NCBI RefSeq assembly: GCF_001665235.1
Contig: NZ_LZSC01000069.1
Span: 21,476 to 85,475, forward strand
Reading direction: 5' to 3'
Origin: Mycobacterium sp. 1100029.7
GTDB taxonomy: Bacteria; Actinomycetota; Actinomycetes; Mycobacteriales; Mycobacteriaceae
DNA: 64,000 nt
Below the pieces are notes generated by a model. That model made no database searches, was not told the DNA's origin, and was given only the letters and a program-made list of their open reading frames with translations. The position numbers and the translations under genes are program-made. Each line of letters begins with the position of its first letter. The stretch's first letter is position 1. Positions 24,734 through 35,300 of the stretch are shown one piece after another.

Positions 24734-27631
24734 TCACCGCGTCTCTTTCAGCAGCAACGAACGGACTAACGGGCGCGAGCCCACCGGTCGCAGCATCTGA
24801 CTTGCCGGCCGGGTACGCACTTGTTGCGGCCACCAGAACCAGCGGCCCAGCAATGCCGCGACCGATGGCGTCATGAAGGCGCGCACTACCAGCGTGTCGA
24901 AGAGCAGACCCATGCCGATCGTGGTGCCCAGCTGGGCAATGCTGCGCAGATCACTGACCGCCATCGATGCCATCGTGAAGGCGAAGACCAGGCCGGCGTT
25001 GGTGACCACCTTTCCGGTCCCGGCCATGGCTCGGATGATGCCGGTGTGCAAACCGGCGTGGAGCTCTTCTTTCATCCGCGACACCAGCAACAAGTTGTAG
25101 TCGGATCCCACGGCCAGCAAGACGATGACCGACATCGACAAAACGGTCCAGTGTATTTGCAGCCCAAGCAGATACTGCCAAACCAGAATCGACATACCGA
25201 AGGACGCGCCCAGTGACAGCAACACCGTGCCGACGATGACGATGGCCGCGATGAAGCTGCGCGTCATGATCAGCATGATGATGAAGATCAGGCAGATAGC
25301 GGCGACACCGGCGATCAGCAGGTCGAATTTGGCGCCGTCGACGAGGTCCTTCACCACGGCCGCGGTTCCGGTGAGATAGACCTTCGAGTCTTCTAGGGGA
25401 GTGCCCTTGAGCGCTTCCTCGGCGGCCGTCCTGATCGGGTCGACGCGGGACAGACCCTCCGGTGTTGCCGGGTCACCCTTTTGTGAGATCAGCATTCGCG
25501 CGTTTTTGCCGTCCGGGGACAAAAAGATCTTCATGACGCGTTTGAAAGCGTCCGACGTTTCGATAATGCCCGGCGGCAGATAGAAAGAATCGTCGTTCTT
25601 GGAGCTGTCGAAGGCTTGGCCCATGGCGTTCGGATTTTGGCCGCCATTGACCTCCATCTGACCGATGGTGCCTTCCATGGTGCTGTGCATGGTCAGCATC
25701 ATCATGCGCATGCTCTGCATGGTCTCGATCATTTGCGGAATCTGGATGAGCATCTGCGGCAGCAGCACATCCAATTTATCGAGGTCGCCCACCAATTCGG
25801 TGAACTTGTCGTTTACTGCGTCGACACCGTCGAGGGCGTCGAACACGGATCTGATCGCGTAGCAGACCGGAATGTCGTAACAGTGTTTTTCCCAATAGAA
25901 GTAGCTACGGAGCGGTCGGAAGAAGTCCTCGAAGTCTGAGACGTGGTCCCGCAATTCCGCTGTGGCCTTTTGGATTTCGTGCGTTTGGCCAACCATGTCA
26001 TGAGTTACGCCGACAAGTTCTTTCATCAGCCCCAGCATGTGCTCCATCAGGGCGATCATTTTCTGCAGCGCCTCGGCCTGCTTCAGCATGTCTTCCATGC
26101 GGTCCTTTTGGAACGCCATATTCGTCAGCTGAGTGGACTGAGACATGCTCATGATGTACGGAATGCTGGTGTGCGCCAGCGGAGTTCCCTCGGGACGAGT
26201 AACGCTCTGCACGGTGGAAACACCCGGCACCCCAAGGATGCCCTTGGCCAGTTGGTTCAGCACCAGCATGTCTGTGGGGTTGCGTAAGTCGTGATCGGCT
26301 TCGACCAAAAGGATTTCCGGCATCATCATTCGTGACTCGGGGAAATGTCGTGCCGCGGCCGCGTTACCTACGCTGGCCGGAATATCCTCGGGGATGAATT
26401 TCTGGTCGTCATAGCTCGGGTTGTATCCCGGCAGCGTCAACAGCCCGACCAGGGCGACCGCAATTGTTGCGACCAGAATCGGTACTGGCCAGCGAACGAT
26501 TGCCGTACCGATTCGGCGCCAGCCTCGAACCTGAAGCCTGCGCTTGGGCTCGAATAGACCGAAACGGCTTCCGGCGGCAATAAGTGCCGGCCCGAGGGTG
26601 ATCGCGACCAGGACCGCCATCGCGATGCCCACCGCGTTGGGGATACCGAGCGGCTGGAAATAGGGGAGTCGGGTGAAGCTCAGACATAGGACGGCCCCGG
26701 CGATCGTCAGACCGGACGCCAGCACGACTTTCGCGACGCTGCTGAATGTGGTGTAGAAGGCGGTTTCACGATCTTCGCCGGCCTGTCTGGCCTCTTGATA
26801 TCGCCCGACGAAGAAGATTCCATAGTCGGTGCCTGTCGCAATGACCGCGGCTACCAGGAGGTTCACCGCGAACGTGGTCAGGCCGACGAGTCCGTGATAC
26901 GCGAGGAACGAGACCATTCCCCGGCCCACCTGCAACTCCAGCCCGACCATGATCAACAACAGAATGACAGTGAAGATCGAGCGGTAGACCAGCAGCAACA
27001 TAATGAAGATGACGGACATGCTGGCCAAGGTGACTGTCGTGACAGTCTCCTGGCCTGCTTTATTCATATCCGTGACGGTTGCGGCGGGTCCGGTGACGTA
27101 GACGTGCAAGCCCTCTGGCGCCGGCACGCTCGCCACGATCTTTCGCACGGCTGCGACCGATTCGTCGCCCGCTGATGCGCCCTGGCTGCCACCCAAGTTC
27201 AGCTGTACGTAAGCGGCCTTGCCGTCGGTGCTTTGCGCCGCGGCCGCTGTGACTGGGTCGCCCCAGAAGTTCTGCACATGCTGGACGTGCTTGGTATCGG
27301 CCTCCAGCCGGCGAACCATTTCGTCGTAATACTTGTGAGCGCCCTGACCGAGCGGCCGGTCGCCCTCCAGCACAATCATCGCCAGCGCGCCCGAGTTGGA
27401 CTCCTTGAAGTCCTGCCCCAGACGCTGCATGGCCTTGAAAGAAGGCGCCTCTACCGGAGTCAGCGAAACCGAATGCTGTTGCTCCACGATCTCCAACGGC
27501 GGGACGCCGATGGTCAGCAAGACGGTGATGCCCAACCAGCCCAGGATGATCAGGATGGAAAACCGGTGGATCGTCCGCGCAATGAACGGTGGTCGCGCGG
27601 GCCGCTCTGTGCCGACGTACTCCTCGCTCAT
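24734..27631 (-). CDS. mmpL4a: MmpL family RND transporter (first copy)
   Basis: A 965-residue MmpL transporter with the same plan as mmpL4b: N-terminal helix (FSILIILGWLGITVLLTIGV), helix block with GTDYGIFFVGRYQEARQAGE near residue 270 and a helical periplasmic domain rich in Met/Leu/Gln near 480-640. The second helix block has VGSDYNLLLVSRMKEELHAG near 850. The two proteins are clearly duplicates but differ through the periplasmic region. The start codon overlaps the stop of mmpS4 by 4 bp, so synthesis is coupled to its small partner. The role inferred from the locus is transport of GPL or its precursors across the inner membrane by proton motive force. Confidence 0.93.
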   Translation of the reverse strand: MSEEYVGTERPARPPFIARTIHRFSILIILGWLGITVLLTIGVPPLEIVEQQHSVSLTPVEAPSFKAMQRLGQDFKESNSGALAMIVLEGDRPLGQGAHKYYDEMVRRLEADTKHVQHVQNFWGDPVTAAAAQSTDGKAAYVQLNLGGSQGASAGDESVAAVRKIVASVPAPEGLHVYVTGPAATVTDMNKAGQETVTTVTLASMSVIFIMLLLVYRSIFTVILLLIMVGLELQVGRGMVSFLAYHGLVGLTTFAVNLLVAAVIATGTDYGIFFVGRYQEARQAGEDRETAFYTTFSSVAKVVLASGLTIAGAVLCLSFTRLPYFQPLGIPNAVGIAMAVLVAITLGPALIAAGSRFGLFEPKRRLQVRGWRRIGTAIVRWPVPILVATIAVALVGLLTLPGYNPSYDDQKFIPEDIPASVGNAAAARHFPESRMMMPEILLVEADHDLRNPTDMLVLNQLAKGILGVPGVSTVQSVTRPEGTPLAHTSIPYIMSMSQSTQLTNMAFQKDRMEDMLKQAEALQKMIALMEHMLGLMKELVGVTHDMVGQTHEIQKATAELRDHVSDFEDFFRPLRSYFYWEKHCYDIPVCYAIRSVFDALDGVDAVNDKFTELVGDLDKLDVLLPQMLIQIPQMIETMQSMRMMMLTMHSTMEGTIGQMEVNGGQNPNAMGQAFDSSKNDDSFYLPPGIIETSDAFKRVMKIFLSPDGKNARMLISQKGDPATPEGLSRVDPIRTAAEEALKGTPLEDSKVYLTGTAAVVKDLVDGAKFDLLIAGVAAICLIFIIMLIMTRSFIAAIVIVGTVLLSLGASFGMSILVWQYLLGLQIHWTVLSMSVIVLLAVGSDYNLLLVSRMKEELHAGLHTGIIRAMAGTGKVVTNAGLVFAFTMASMAVSDLRSIAQLGTTIGMGLLFDTLVVRAFMTPSVAALLGRWFWWPQQVRTRPASQMLRPVGSRPLVRSLLLKETR

Positions 27632-28275
27632 GCCGCCGTCAGCACGCAGTACGTGAAGGCGTTCACTTCGTGTGAGACCTTCTCGGACTTGACGGTGCCA
27701 TCAACGATGATGCGGCAACCGATGGTGTCGGTATCACCTTGTGCCACTACGTTTCCCACGATCGACGGCAGTGTCGTCGAGAGATCCATCGACCAGGGAA
27801 GAGTGACTTGATTGATGTGCTGCGGGTCTGCGTTGACGTCGAAATAGCTGATGTCGGCCACGGTCCCCGGGGCTCCGAAGACCTCGTACTTCAAATGCTT
27901 GGGATTGAACGGCTTACTGTCCTTGATTCGCGTGTCGGCGTAGGACTGCCGCTTCTCCGAACCGAAAATGCCGTGCAGTCGCGAGACCGTGAAGCCTCCG
28001 GCCACCAGTACGGCGATGATGAGCAACGGAATCCACATCCGGCCGAGCAATTTGAAGGCTCCGGCTCCGGGATTGCGTCGGCCCCGTCGCGGGTCCTCAG
28101 CGAGTGGCGCACCGGGCGAACGACGCCGACCAAACCGCTTGGAGCGGCCGGCGGGCTGGTTCACGCTCTGGCGACCGTCGATGGCCTCGTCGTCGGATCG
28201 GGCTCGAACGTCGTGTTCGACCACCGCACCCCCTTCAACCCGTTCCTGGACTCGCTGTCTCAATCGCTCGAACAT
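27628..28275 (-). CDS. mmpS4: MmpS family accessory membrane protein
   Basis: A 215-residue MmpS protein. It has an unusually long basic cytoplasmic N-terminal segment (about 75 residues, with clusters such as SKRFGRRRSPG and EDPRRGRRN), one transmembrane helix MWIPLLIIAVLVAGGFTV near residue 80, and a periplasmic domain. The periplasmic part carries the family features FNPKHLKYEVFG, VADISYFDVNADPQ, LPWSMDLSTTLP and GCRIIVDGTVKSE, ending with a Cys near the C-terminus. MmpS4 in M. smegmatis scaffolds GPL assembly. It is first in the operon with the two mmpL genes. A shorter form starting near the helix would be of typical MmpS length, so the start at 28275 is less certain than the gene. Confidence 0.88.
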   Translation of the reverse strand: MFERLRQRVQERVEGGAVVEHDVRARSDDEAIDGRQSVNQPAGRSKRFGRRRSPGAPLAEDPRRGRRNPGAGAFKLLGRMWIPLLIIAVLVAGGFTVSRLHGIFGSEKRQSYADTRIKDSKPFNPKHLKYEVFGAPGTVADISYFDVNADPQHINQVTLPWSMDLSTTLPSIVGNVVAQGDTDTIGCRIIVDGTVKSEKVSHEVNAFTYCVLTAA

Positions 28276-29089
28276 GCACCTACACGTCGATCGCGCTACG
28301 CCAGACCTGCGGCGGTCGGCTCAATCGAGCGGCGTGCGGCGAGTGCGACCAGATCTTGATGAGTAAACCATGCCATTGGCTCCGACATCAGATCTTTGGT
28401 AACCCGATATCGGATCGTAACTCATGCAGCGTGCGTAACGACACGTTATCAATGTGCCGATTCCCCCCACGAAGCAGGTGTTGTCTTCGTCATTGTCCCG
28501 AGCAATGGTGACACATATTACATTCTTCTGCGATCTCGCGCAGAAGGTTCGCCAATCGAGCGTCGAAAATCCGTGCCAGATAACGAAGAGTGGGCAGCTC
28601 GCCGAGCCCATGTCGTCTTTGTGATAAGTAGTCTCAGATCGGCTTCCGGCGACTCGCCCCGGGCGCGAAAACGGCCCCGAAATCGCGCGTGACATCGGTG
28701 GGCGTGTCCTGTTAGGCGCAAGCTCATACCTACGTTGCTGAACGTCTTCCCGCCGCGAGTCGGCGCTCTGATCTGTGTGGCGGGAAGGTGACTGGCGCAA
28801 GGACGTTCGGCCGTCGAAACTAATGAGCAATGAGAACGTTACTTGGTCGTCTCCTGGCCGGCAGTACCGTACCCTGGGCGGTCGACAGACAGCCAATGCC
28901 GTCGCTGCAGGTCACTGCGCTCCAGGGCGTCAGCGACCGCGCGTTGCGCCCCGCACCGAATTACGAAGAGGTGTCACGACTGCTTAACAGATCACATCGG
29001 GAACTTTGTCGAAACCCCCGACCCAGCCAGAGGGCCTCCAGTATGGTTTGGAACGGCCCCACTTATATCGAGAGAACGCCTGGAGAACT
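28276..29089. promoter_or_regulatory. Divergent control region between mmpS4 and mbtH-mps
   Basis: An 814-bp region between divergent transcription units for GPL export and GPL peptide synthesis. It is visibly richer in A/T than the genes around it, mainly at 28370-28570 (stretches such as ACATATTACATTCTTC). An 8-bp inverted repeat lies at 28525-28546. Near mbtH the -10-like TATATC (29066-29071) precedes the GTG start by about 20 bases. Open frames cross the region on both strands but none has a start signal or recognisable sequence, so I treat it as non-coding. Control by a nucleoid protein such as Lsr2 would fit the A/T content, but no binding was inferred from sequence. Confidence 0.55.
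28525..28546. repeat. 8-bp inverted repeat, operator-like
   Basis: CTTCTGCG, a six-base spacer ATCTCG, and CGCAGAAG form a perfect palindrome roughly midway between the two divergent GPL operons. It has no T-run, so it is more like a dimeric regulator site than a terminator. No regulator is encoded nearby. Confidence 0.45.
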
Positions 29090-29320
29090 GTGAGCACGAA
29101 TCCGTTCGACGACGATAATGGCAGTTTTTTCGTGTTGGTCAACGACGAGGAGCAGCACAGCCTGTGGCCGACCTTCGCCGACGTTCCTGCCGGCTGGCGG
29201 GTGGTGTTCGGAGAGGCCGACCGGGCGGCGTGCTTGGACTACATCGAGCAGAACTGGCCGGATATCCGGCCGAAGAGCCTGCGCGATCGGCTGGCAGCGG
29301 GTCGGAGTTTTGATAAGTAA
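29090..29320 (+). CDS. mbtH: MbtH-like NRPS accessory protein
   Basis: A 76-residue MbtH-family protein, which binds adenylation domains and is often required for their folding and activity. The family signature is complete: NPFDDDNGSFFVLVNDEEQH, SLWPTFADVPAGW with the conserved Trp residues, VFGEADRAACLDYIEQNW and DIRPKSLRDRL. GTG 29090 was chosen because the product then starts at the usual STNPF, with GGAG (29082-29085) four bases upstream. It is the first gene of the unit mbtH-mps1-mps2, 44 bp ahead of mps1, so it presumably serves the A domains of those enzymes. Confidence 0.95.
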   Translation: MSTNPFDDDNGSFFVLVNDEEQHSLWPTFADVPAGWRVVFGEADRAACLDYIEQNWPDIRPKSLRDRLAAGRSFDK

Positions 29321-29364
29321 ACCGCCTGGGTATGGGGACTCGGGTGGAGCTCTGGGGGACTCAC

Positions 29365-32300
29365 ATGGAACGCGGTGAGCGGGCACACCCGCTGACACGG
29401 GGCCAGCTCGATATTTGGCTGTCGCAAGAAACCGGTTTCGCCGGTACCGAGTGGCAGCTCGGCCTTTTGGTGCGGATTGAGGGCACCGTCCACCGCGATT
29501 TGCTGGAGCAGGCCATCCGGCGGGTAGTCGCCGAAGCCGAGCCCGGGCGCGCCTCGTTTTTCGAAGCCGACGGCCACGTTCTTCAAAAGGCAGACGAGTA
29601 CCCGGATACCGAGCTGGGCTTTTACGATTTGCGGGACGCCGAAGATCCCGTTCGAAAAGCCCGTGAAATGGCGTCGTCAATTCAGCGCACGCCAATGCCA
29701 TTCTCCGGTCCGCTTTTTGTCTTTACGTTATTCCAAACGCAGGACGAGGAATTCTATTTATTCGCGTGCTGCCACCACATCGCCGTCGACGGCATGGGCA
29801 TGGCGCTGGTCAGTCGCCGGGTGGCGACCATCTACACCGCCCTGGTGGCCGGCGATCCGGTGCCCGACCCGTACTTTGGTTCCCTGCAGGACTTGATCGA
29901 CGTCGAATCAGGCTACGAGGCGTCCCCCGAGTACCAGGATGACCAGGCCTATTGGCAGGAGCACCTTCCTACCGAAAGCGGATTCCATTATCGGCTGCCC
30001 CAGGCGACGGCCGAGCGCGACCCTTATCTGACTTCCGCGTCGGTGCAGTTGGACCCCGCGGTTGTGGGCCGAATGCAGCAGCTGACCAAACAGTTGCGGG
30101 TACGCCGCTATTCGGCCATTACCGCCGCATGTGCGTTGTTGGTGCGCGGATGGTCCGGAAATGCCTCAGAGGTGGTGCTCGACTTCCCGGTCAGCCGGCG
30201 GGTGACCGAAAGCTCGAAGCAGTTGCCCGCGATGCTTGCCGGCGTTGTTCCGTTGGTCCTGTCGACATCGCCCGAGGCGACGGTCGCCGATTTCGTCAAG
30301 CACGTCGACATCCGCATTCGGGAACTGTTGCAGCATCAGCGATTCCCGGTGCATGCGCTCGAGGGTGAAGGCGGCGCCAGGCAGGGCGCAAACCGGGTGG
30401 GCGTCAATTTCATTCCGTCCCGGCTGACCCTGAACCTCGCCGGTGCGCCGGCCCACGCGTCGTACACCAACCACGGCCCGGTGGGTCACTTCGGTTTCTT
30501 CTTCCTCGGCGCCGGTGATCAGCTGCACCTGAGCACCGCAGGGCCGGGCCAGCCGTTTGCGAACTTCGCGGTACCTGAGCTGGCCGCGCGGCTGCAGCAG
30601 GTGCTGCTGGCGATGGTCGAGGACCCGACGACGCCGCTGTCGGCGATCGAGGCGCTGGACGCCGCTGACGCGGCCCGCCTCGACGAGATCGGCAACCGCC
30701 GGGTGTTGACCGAGCCGGCGCCGGAGAAGGTGTCGATTCCCGCGGTATTCGCCGAACACGTGGAAAGCACCCCCGATGCGGTCGCGGTGACCTTCGAGGG
30801 CCGATCGACGACCTACCGCGAACTCGACGAGGCCGCCAACCGGTTGGCGCACCTGCTGGTCAGCGAGGGCGTCGGCCCCGGCCATTGCGTGGCCCTGCAG
30901 TTCCCTCGCTCCGCGGACGCCATCATCTCGATTCTGGCGGTCCTCAAAACCGGAGCCGCCTACCTGCCGATCGACCCGGCGCTGCCGACGGCGCGGGCCG
31001 AGTTCATGCTCGCCGACGCCGCGCCGACGGCGGCCGTCACCACCGCCGACCTGTTGTCGCGGTTGGACGGCCAGGACTTGGTGGTCATCGACGTCGCCGA
31101 CCCGCGTATCGCCGACCAGCCCGGCACCGCACTCCCGCTGCCGGACCCGGACAACATCGCCCACATCATCTACACGTCCGGCACCACCGGCACGCCCAAA
31201 GGCGTTGCGGTCACTCAGCACAACGTCACGCAGCTGTTCGCCTGCTTCGATGCCGGCTTGCCGGCCACCGGCGTCTGGTCGCAGTGCCACTCGCTGTCCT
31301 TCGACTTCTCGGTCTGGGAGATCTGGGCCGCGCTGCTCGGCGGGCGGCGGCTGGTCGTCGTCCCGGAGTCGGTGACCCGCTCACCGGAGGACTTCCACGC
31401 GTTGCTGGTCGGTGAGCACGTCAGCGTGCTGACCCAGACCCCTTCCGCGGTCGGCATGCTGTCGCCCGAGGGCCTGGAGACCGCGGCCCTGGTGGTCGCC
31501 GGTGAAGCCTGCCCGCCCGAGGTCATGGATCAGTGGGCACCCGGCCGGGTCATGGTCAACGGCTATGGCCCGACCGAGACCACGGTGTGTGTGGCCATCA
31601 GCGCCCCGCTGGTGCCGGGATCCGGTGTGGTCCCGATCGGTTCGCCGGTCCCGGGTGCGGCCCTGTTCGTCCTGGACCGCTGGCTGAAGCCGGTGCCGCC
31701 GGGCGTCGTCGGTGAGCTGTACGTGGCCGGCGCCGGCGTTGCCTGCGGATATGTGCGCCGGGCGGGCCTGACGTCGTCGCGTTTTGTGGCGTGCCCGTTC
31801 GGGCAGCCGGGGGAGCGGATGTACCGCACCGGAGACCTGGTCTCGTGGGGCGACGACGGCCAACTGATCTATTTGGGCCGGGCCGACGAGCAGGTCAAGA
31901 TCCGCGGATTCCGCATCGAGCTCGGCGAAGTCCAGGCCGCGCTGGCCGCGCTGGACGACGTCAAGCAGGCCGCCGTCATCGCCCGCGAGGACCGCCCCGG
32001 GGACAAGCGTCTGGTCGGCTACGTCACCGGCGCCGTGGACACCGCCGCCGCGCGCTCGCGCCTGGCCGAACGGCTGCCGGCCTACATGGTCCCGGCCGCG
32101 GTGGTCGTGCTAGACGCGCTGCCGCTGACCCCCAACGGCAAACTCGACACCCGCGCCTTGCCGGCGCCGGAGTACCACAACGTCGGGGGTGCCTATCGCG
32201 CACCGACGACGGCCGTCGAAGAGGTGCTGGCCGGCATCTACTCCGAAATCCTGGGCCTCGAGCGGGTCGGTATCGACGACTCCTTCTTCGACCTGGGCGG

Positions 32301-35300
32301 CGACAGCATTCTGTCCATGCAGGTGGTGGCCCGGGCCCGGGCGGCCGGTGTGCTGCTGCGGCCGCGCGACATCTTCGTTGAGCAGAGCGTGGCCCGGCTG
32401 GCTCAGGTGGCCGAGGTGGCCACCGGCGACATCGGCGCGGTCGACGAGGGGCTGGGCGAGGTGGCGGCCACCCCGATCATCCGCTGGCTGCAAGACGTCG
32501 ACGGCCCGATCGACCAGTTCAACCAGTCGATGGTGGTGCAGGCCCCGTCCGGTGTGACCGAAGCCGATGTGGTGGTGGTGCTGCAGGCGCTGGTGGACCG
32601 GCATGCCACGTTGCGGCTGCGCGCCGACGACGACGGCGCCGGCGGCTGGTCGCTGTGGGTGCCCGATGTGGGATCGGTTGATGCGGCCGCATTGGTGCAC
32701 TCCGTCGACGTGTTGTCCGACGAGGCGCTCGTCGAAGCGCGGTCGCGGCTGAACCCGGCCACCGGCACCATGCTCAGTGCGCTGTGGGTTTCCTCGACGT
32801 CGCAGTTGGCGTTGATCATTCACCACCTGGGCGTCGATGGCGTGTCGTGGCGAATCCTGTTGGAAGACCTCAACATTGCGTGGGCCCAGCACCACAGCGG
32901 GCAGGAAGTGGCGTTGCCCGCGCCGGGAACGTCGTTTGCCCGGTGGTCGGCACTGCTCGAAGAGCACGCGCGCTCCGAGGCCGTCGTGGCGCAGGCAGAC
33001 GCCTGGCGCCAGGTGGCGTCGACCCCGGCCGTCTTGCCGGCGGTACAACCGGCTTCGGACACCCACGCCACCGCGGGTCGGCTGTCGGTGGACCTGGACG
33101 TCGAGACAACGCGTCAGCTGTTGGGTGAGGTGCCGGCAGCGTTTCACGCTGGCGTGCAAGACATTCTGCTGATCGCGTTCGGGTTGGCCTGGGCCGAATT
33201 CCTGGGCAAGCCCGGCACACCGCTGGGCATCGATGTCGAGGGCCACGGCCGTCACGAGGAACTGGCTCCCTACATCGACCTGTCGCGCACGGTCGGGTGG
33301 TTCACGACCAAGTACCCGGTGTCGCTGACCGTGGGCGGATTGAACTGGACACGAGTCGTCGCCGGTGACCGGGCGCTCGGTCCGGTGATCAAGGAGGCCA
33401 AGGAGCAGCTGCGCGCGGTGCCCGAAGGTCTGACTTACGGCCTGCTGCGGTATCTGAACCCCGAGGTCGACCTGCCCGGAGGCGACCCCGCCATCGGCTT
33501 CAACTACCTGGGCCGGATGGGCGCCTCGGCGGCCGAACTCTCCGACGACCTGTGGCGGGTCAGCCAGGAGAGCCTGGCTCTGGCCGGTGCGGCCGCGTCG
33601 ATCCCGATGCCGCTGGCCCACACGGTGGAACTCAATGCCGGCACGGTCGACAGCGAGGCCGGGCCGCACCTGCACGCCAACTGGACCTGGGCGCCGTCGG
33701 CGCTCGACGACACCCAGGTCGCCCGGCTCAGCCAGCTGTGGTTCGACGCCCTCGCCGGTATCTGCGCGCATGTGCGCGGTGGCGGCGGCGGCCTGACGCC
33801 GTCGGACGTGCTGCCGGCACATTTGAGTCAGCAGCAGATTGACGAGTTGTCGCGGCAGATCCGGATCGCCGATGTGCTGCCGCTGACCCCGGTGCAGCAG
33901 GGCCTGTTGTTCCACACCGCGCTGGCGGAGGGATCCGGCGACGACCTGTACGCGGTGCAACTGGGCATCACGGTGACCGGCCCGCTCGACCAGCAGCGGC
34001 TGCACGACGCGGTGCAGACGGTGGTCAACCGGCACCCCAACCTGGCGGCGTGGTTCTGCCAGCAATTCGACGAGCCGGTCCAGATCATCCCGGCCGAGCC
34101 CGTCATGGCATGGAAATACGCCGAAATTCTCGGCGCCGACGCCGAAGTCGACGAGCAGGTGCAACGCCTGTGCGCCGCCGAGCGGGCCGCGGTCTGCGAT
34201 ATCGCCGACGAGCCGGCGTTCCGGGTGGCGCTGATCCGCACCGGGGACAACCGGCACCGCTTTGTGCTGACGATCCACCACATCGTGATCGACGGCTGGT
34301 CGCTGCCGATCCTGTTGCAGGAGATCTTCACGCTCTACTACGGGCAGCGGTTGGCGGCGCCGCCGTCGTACCGCAGCTTCGTCACCTGGCTGGCCGATCA
34401 GGATCGCGACGCCGCGCAGGCGGCGTGGGCCGAGGTGCTGGCGGGCTTCGACACCCCCACGCTGGTCAGCCCGCCCGGGCAGGCCGCGGAGCGCGGCGTC
34501 GAGTCGTATCGGGTGGCCGCCGACACCACCCAGGCCCTCACCGAGTTGGCCCGGGCGCACAAGACGACCGTGAGCAACGTGTTGCAGACGGCGTGGGCGC
34601 AGGTGCTGATGTGGCTGACCGGTCACCAGGATGTCGCGTTCGGCACCGCGGTCTCCGGTCGTCCCACCGAGCTGGCCGGCGCCGAGGCGTTGGTTGGGTT
34701 GTTGATCAACACAATTCCGGTGCGTGCGACGGCCTCATCGACGACGACCATCGCCGACCTGATGGACCAGCTGCAGCGCGCCCGCAACGACACCTTGGAG
34801 TATGACCACCTCGCGTTGCGCGATATCCATCGCGTCACGGGTCACGACCAGCTGTTCGACACTCTGTTCCTCTACGAGAACTACCCCGTCGACACCGGTG
34901 CGCTGTTGGGCGTACACGAGCTGGCCATCACCGAATTCAGCAGTCGCGAGTTCAACCACTACCCGCTGTCGGTCGTGGTGACTCCGGGCCATGAGCTGAG
35001 CCTGCGCGTTGAATTCGACACCCACGTTTTCGACGTCGCCACCATCGACACCTTGATCGAGCGGTTGCGCCGGGTGTTGGTCACGATGACCAGCGATCCC
35101 GCGCGACGAGTGTCGTCGATCGATCTGCTTGACAGCGAAGAACATTCACGCCTTCAGGAGTGGAGCAACCGGTCGGTGCTGAGCCAGCCCGTTGCCTCGG
35201 CGATGTCGATTCCCGAGCAGTTCGCCACCCAGGTTGCGCGCGCACCGGAGGCCGTTGCGCTCAACTTCGGCGACCAGTCGTGGACCTACCGCGAGCTCGA

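Noticed and set aside
28321..28896. Possible 191-codon gene in the mmpS4-mbtH gap
   Set aside because: No ribosome binding site and no recognisable motif; it lies in a region expected to hold divergent promoters.
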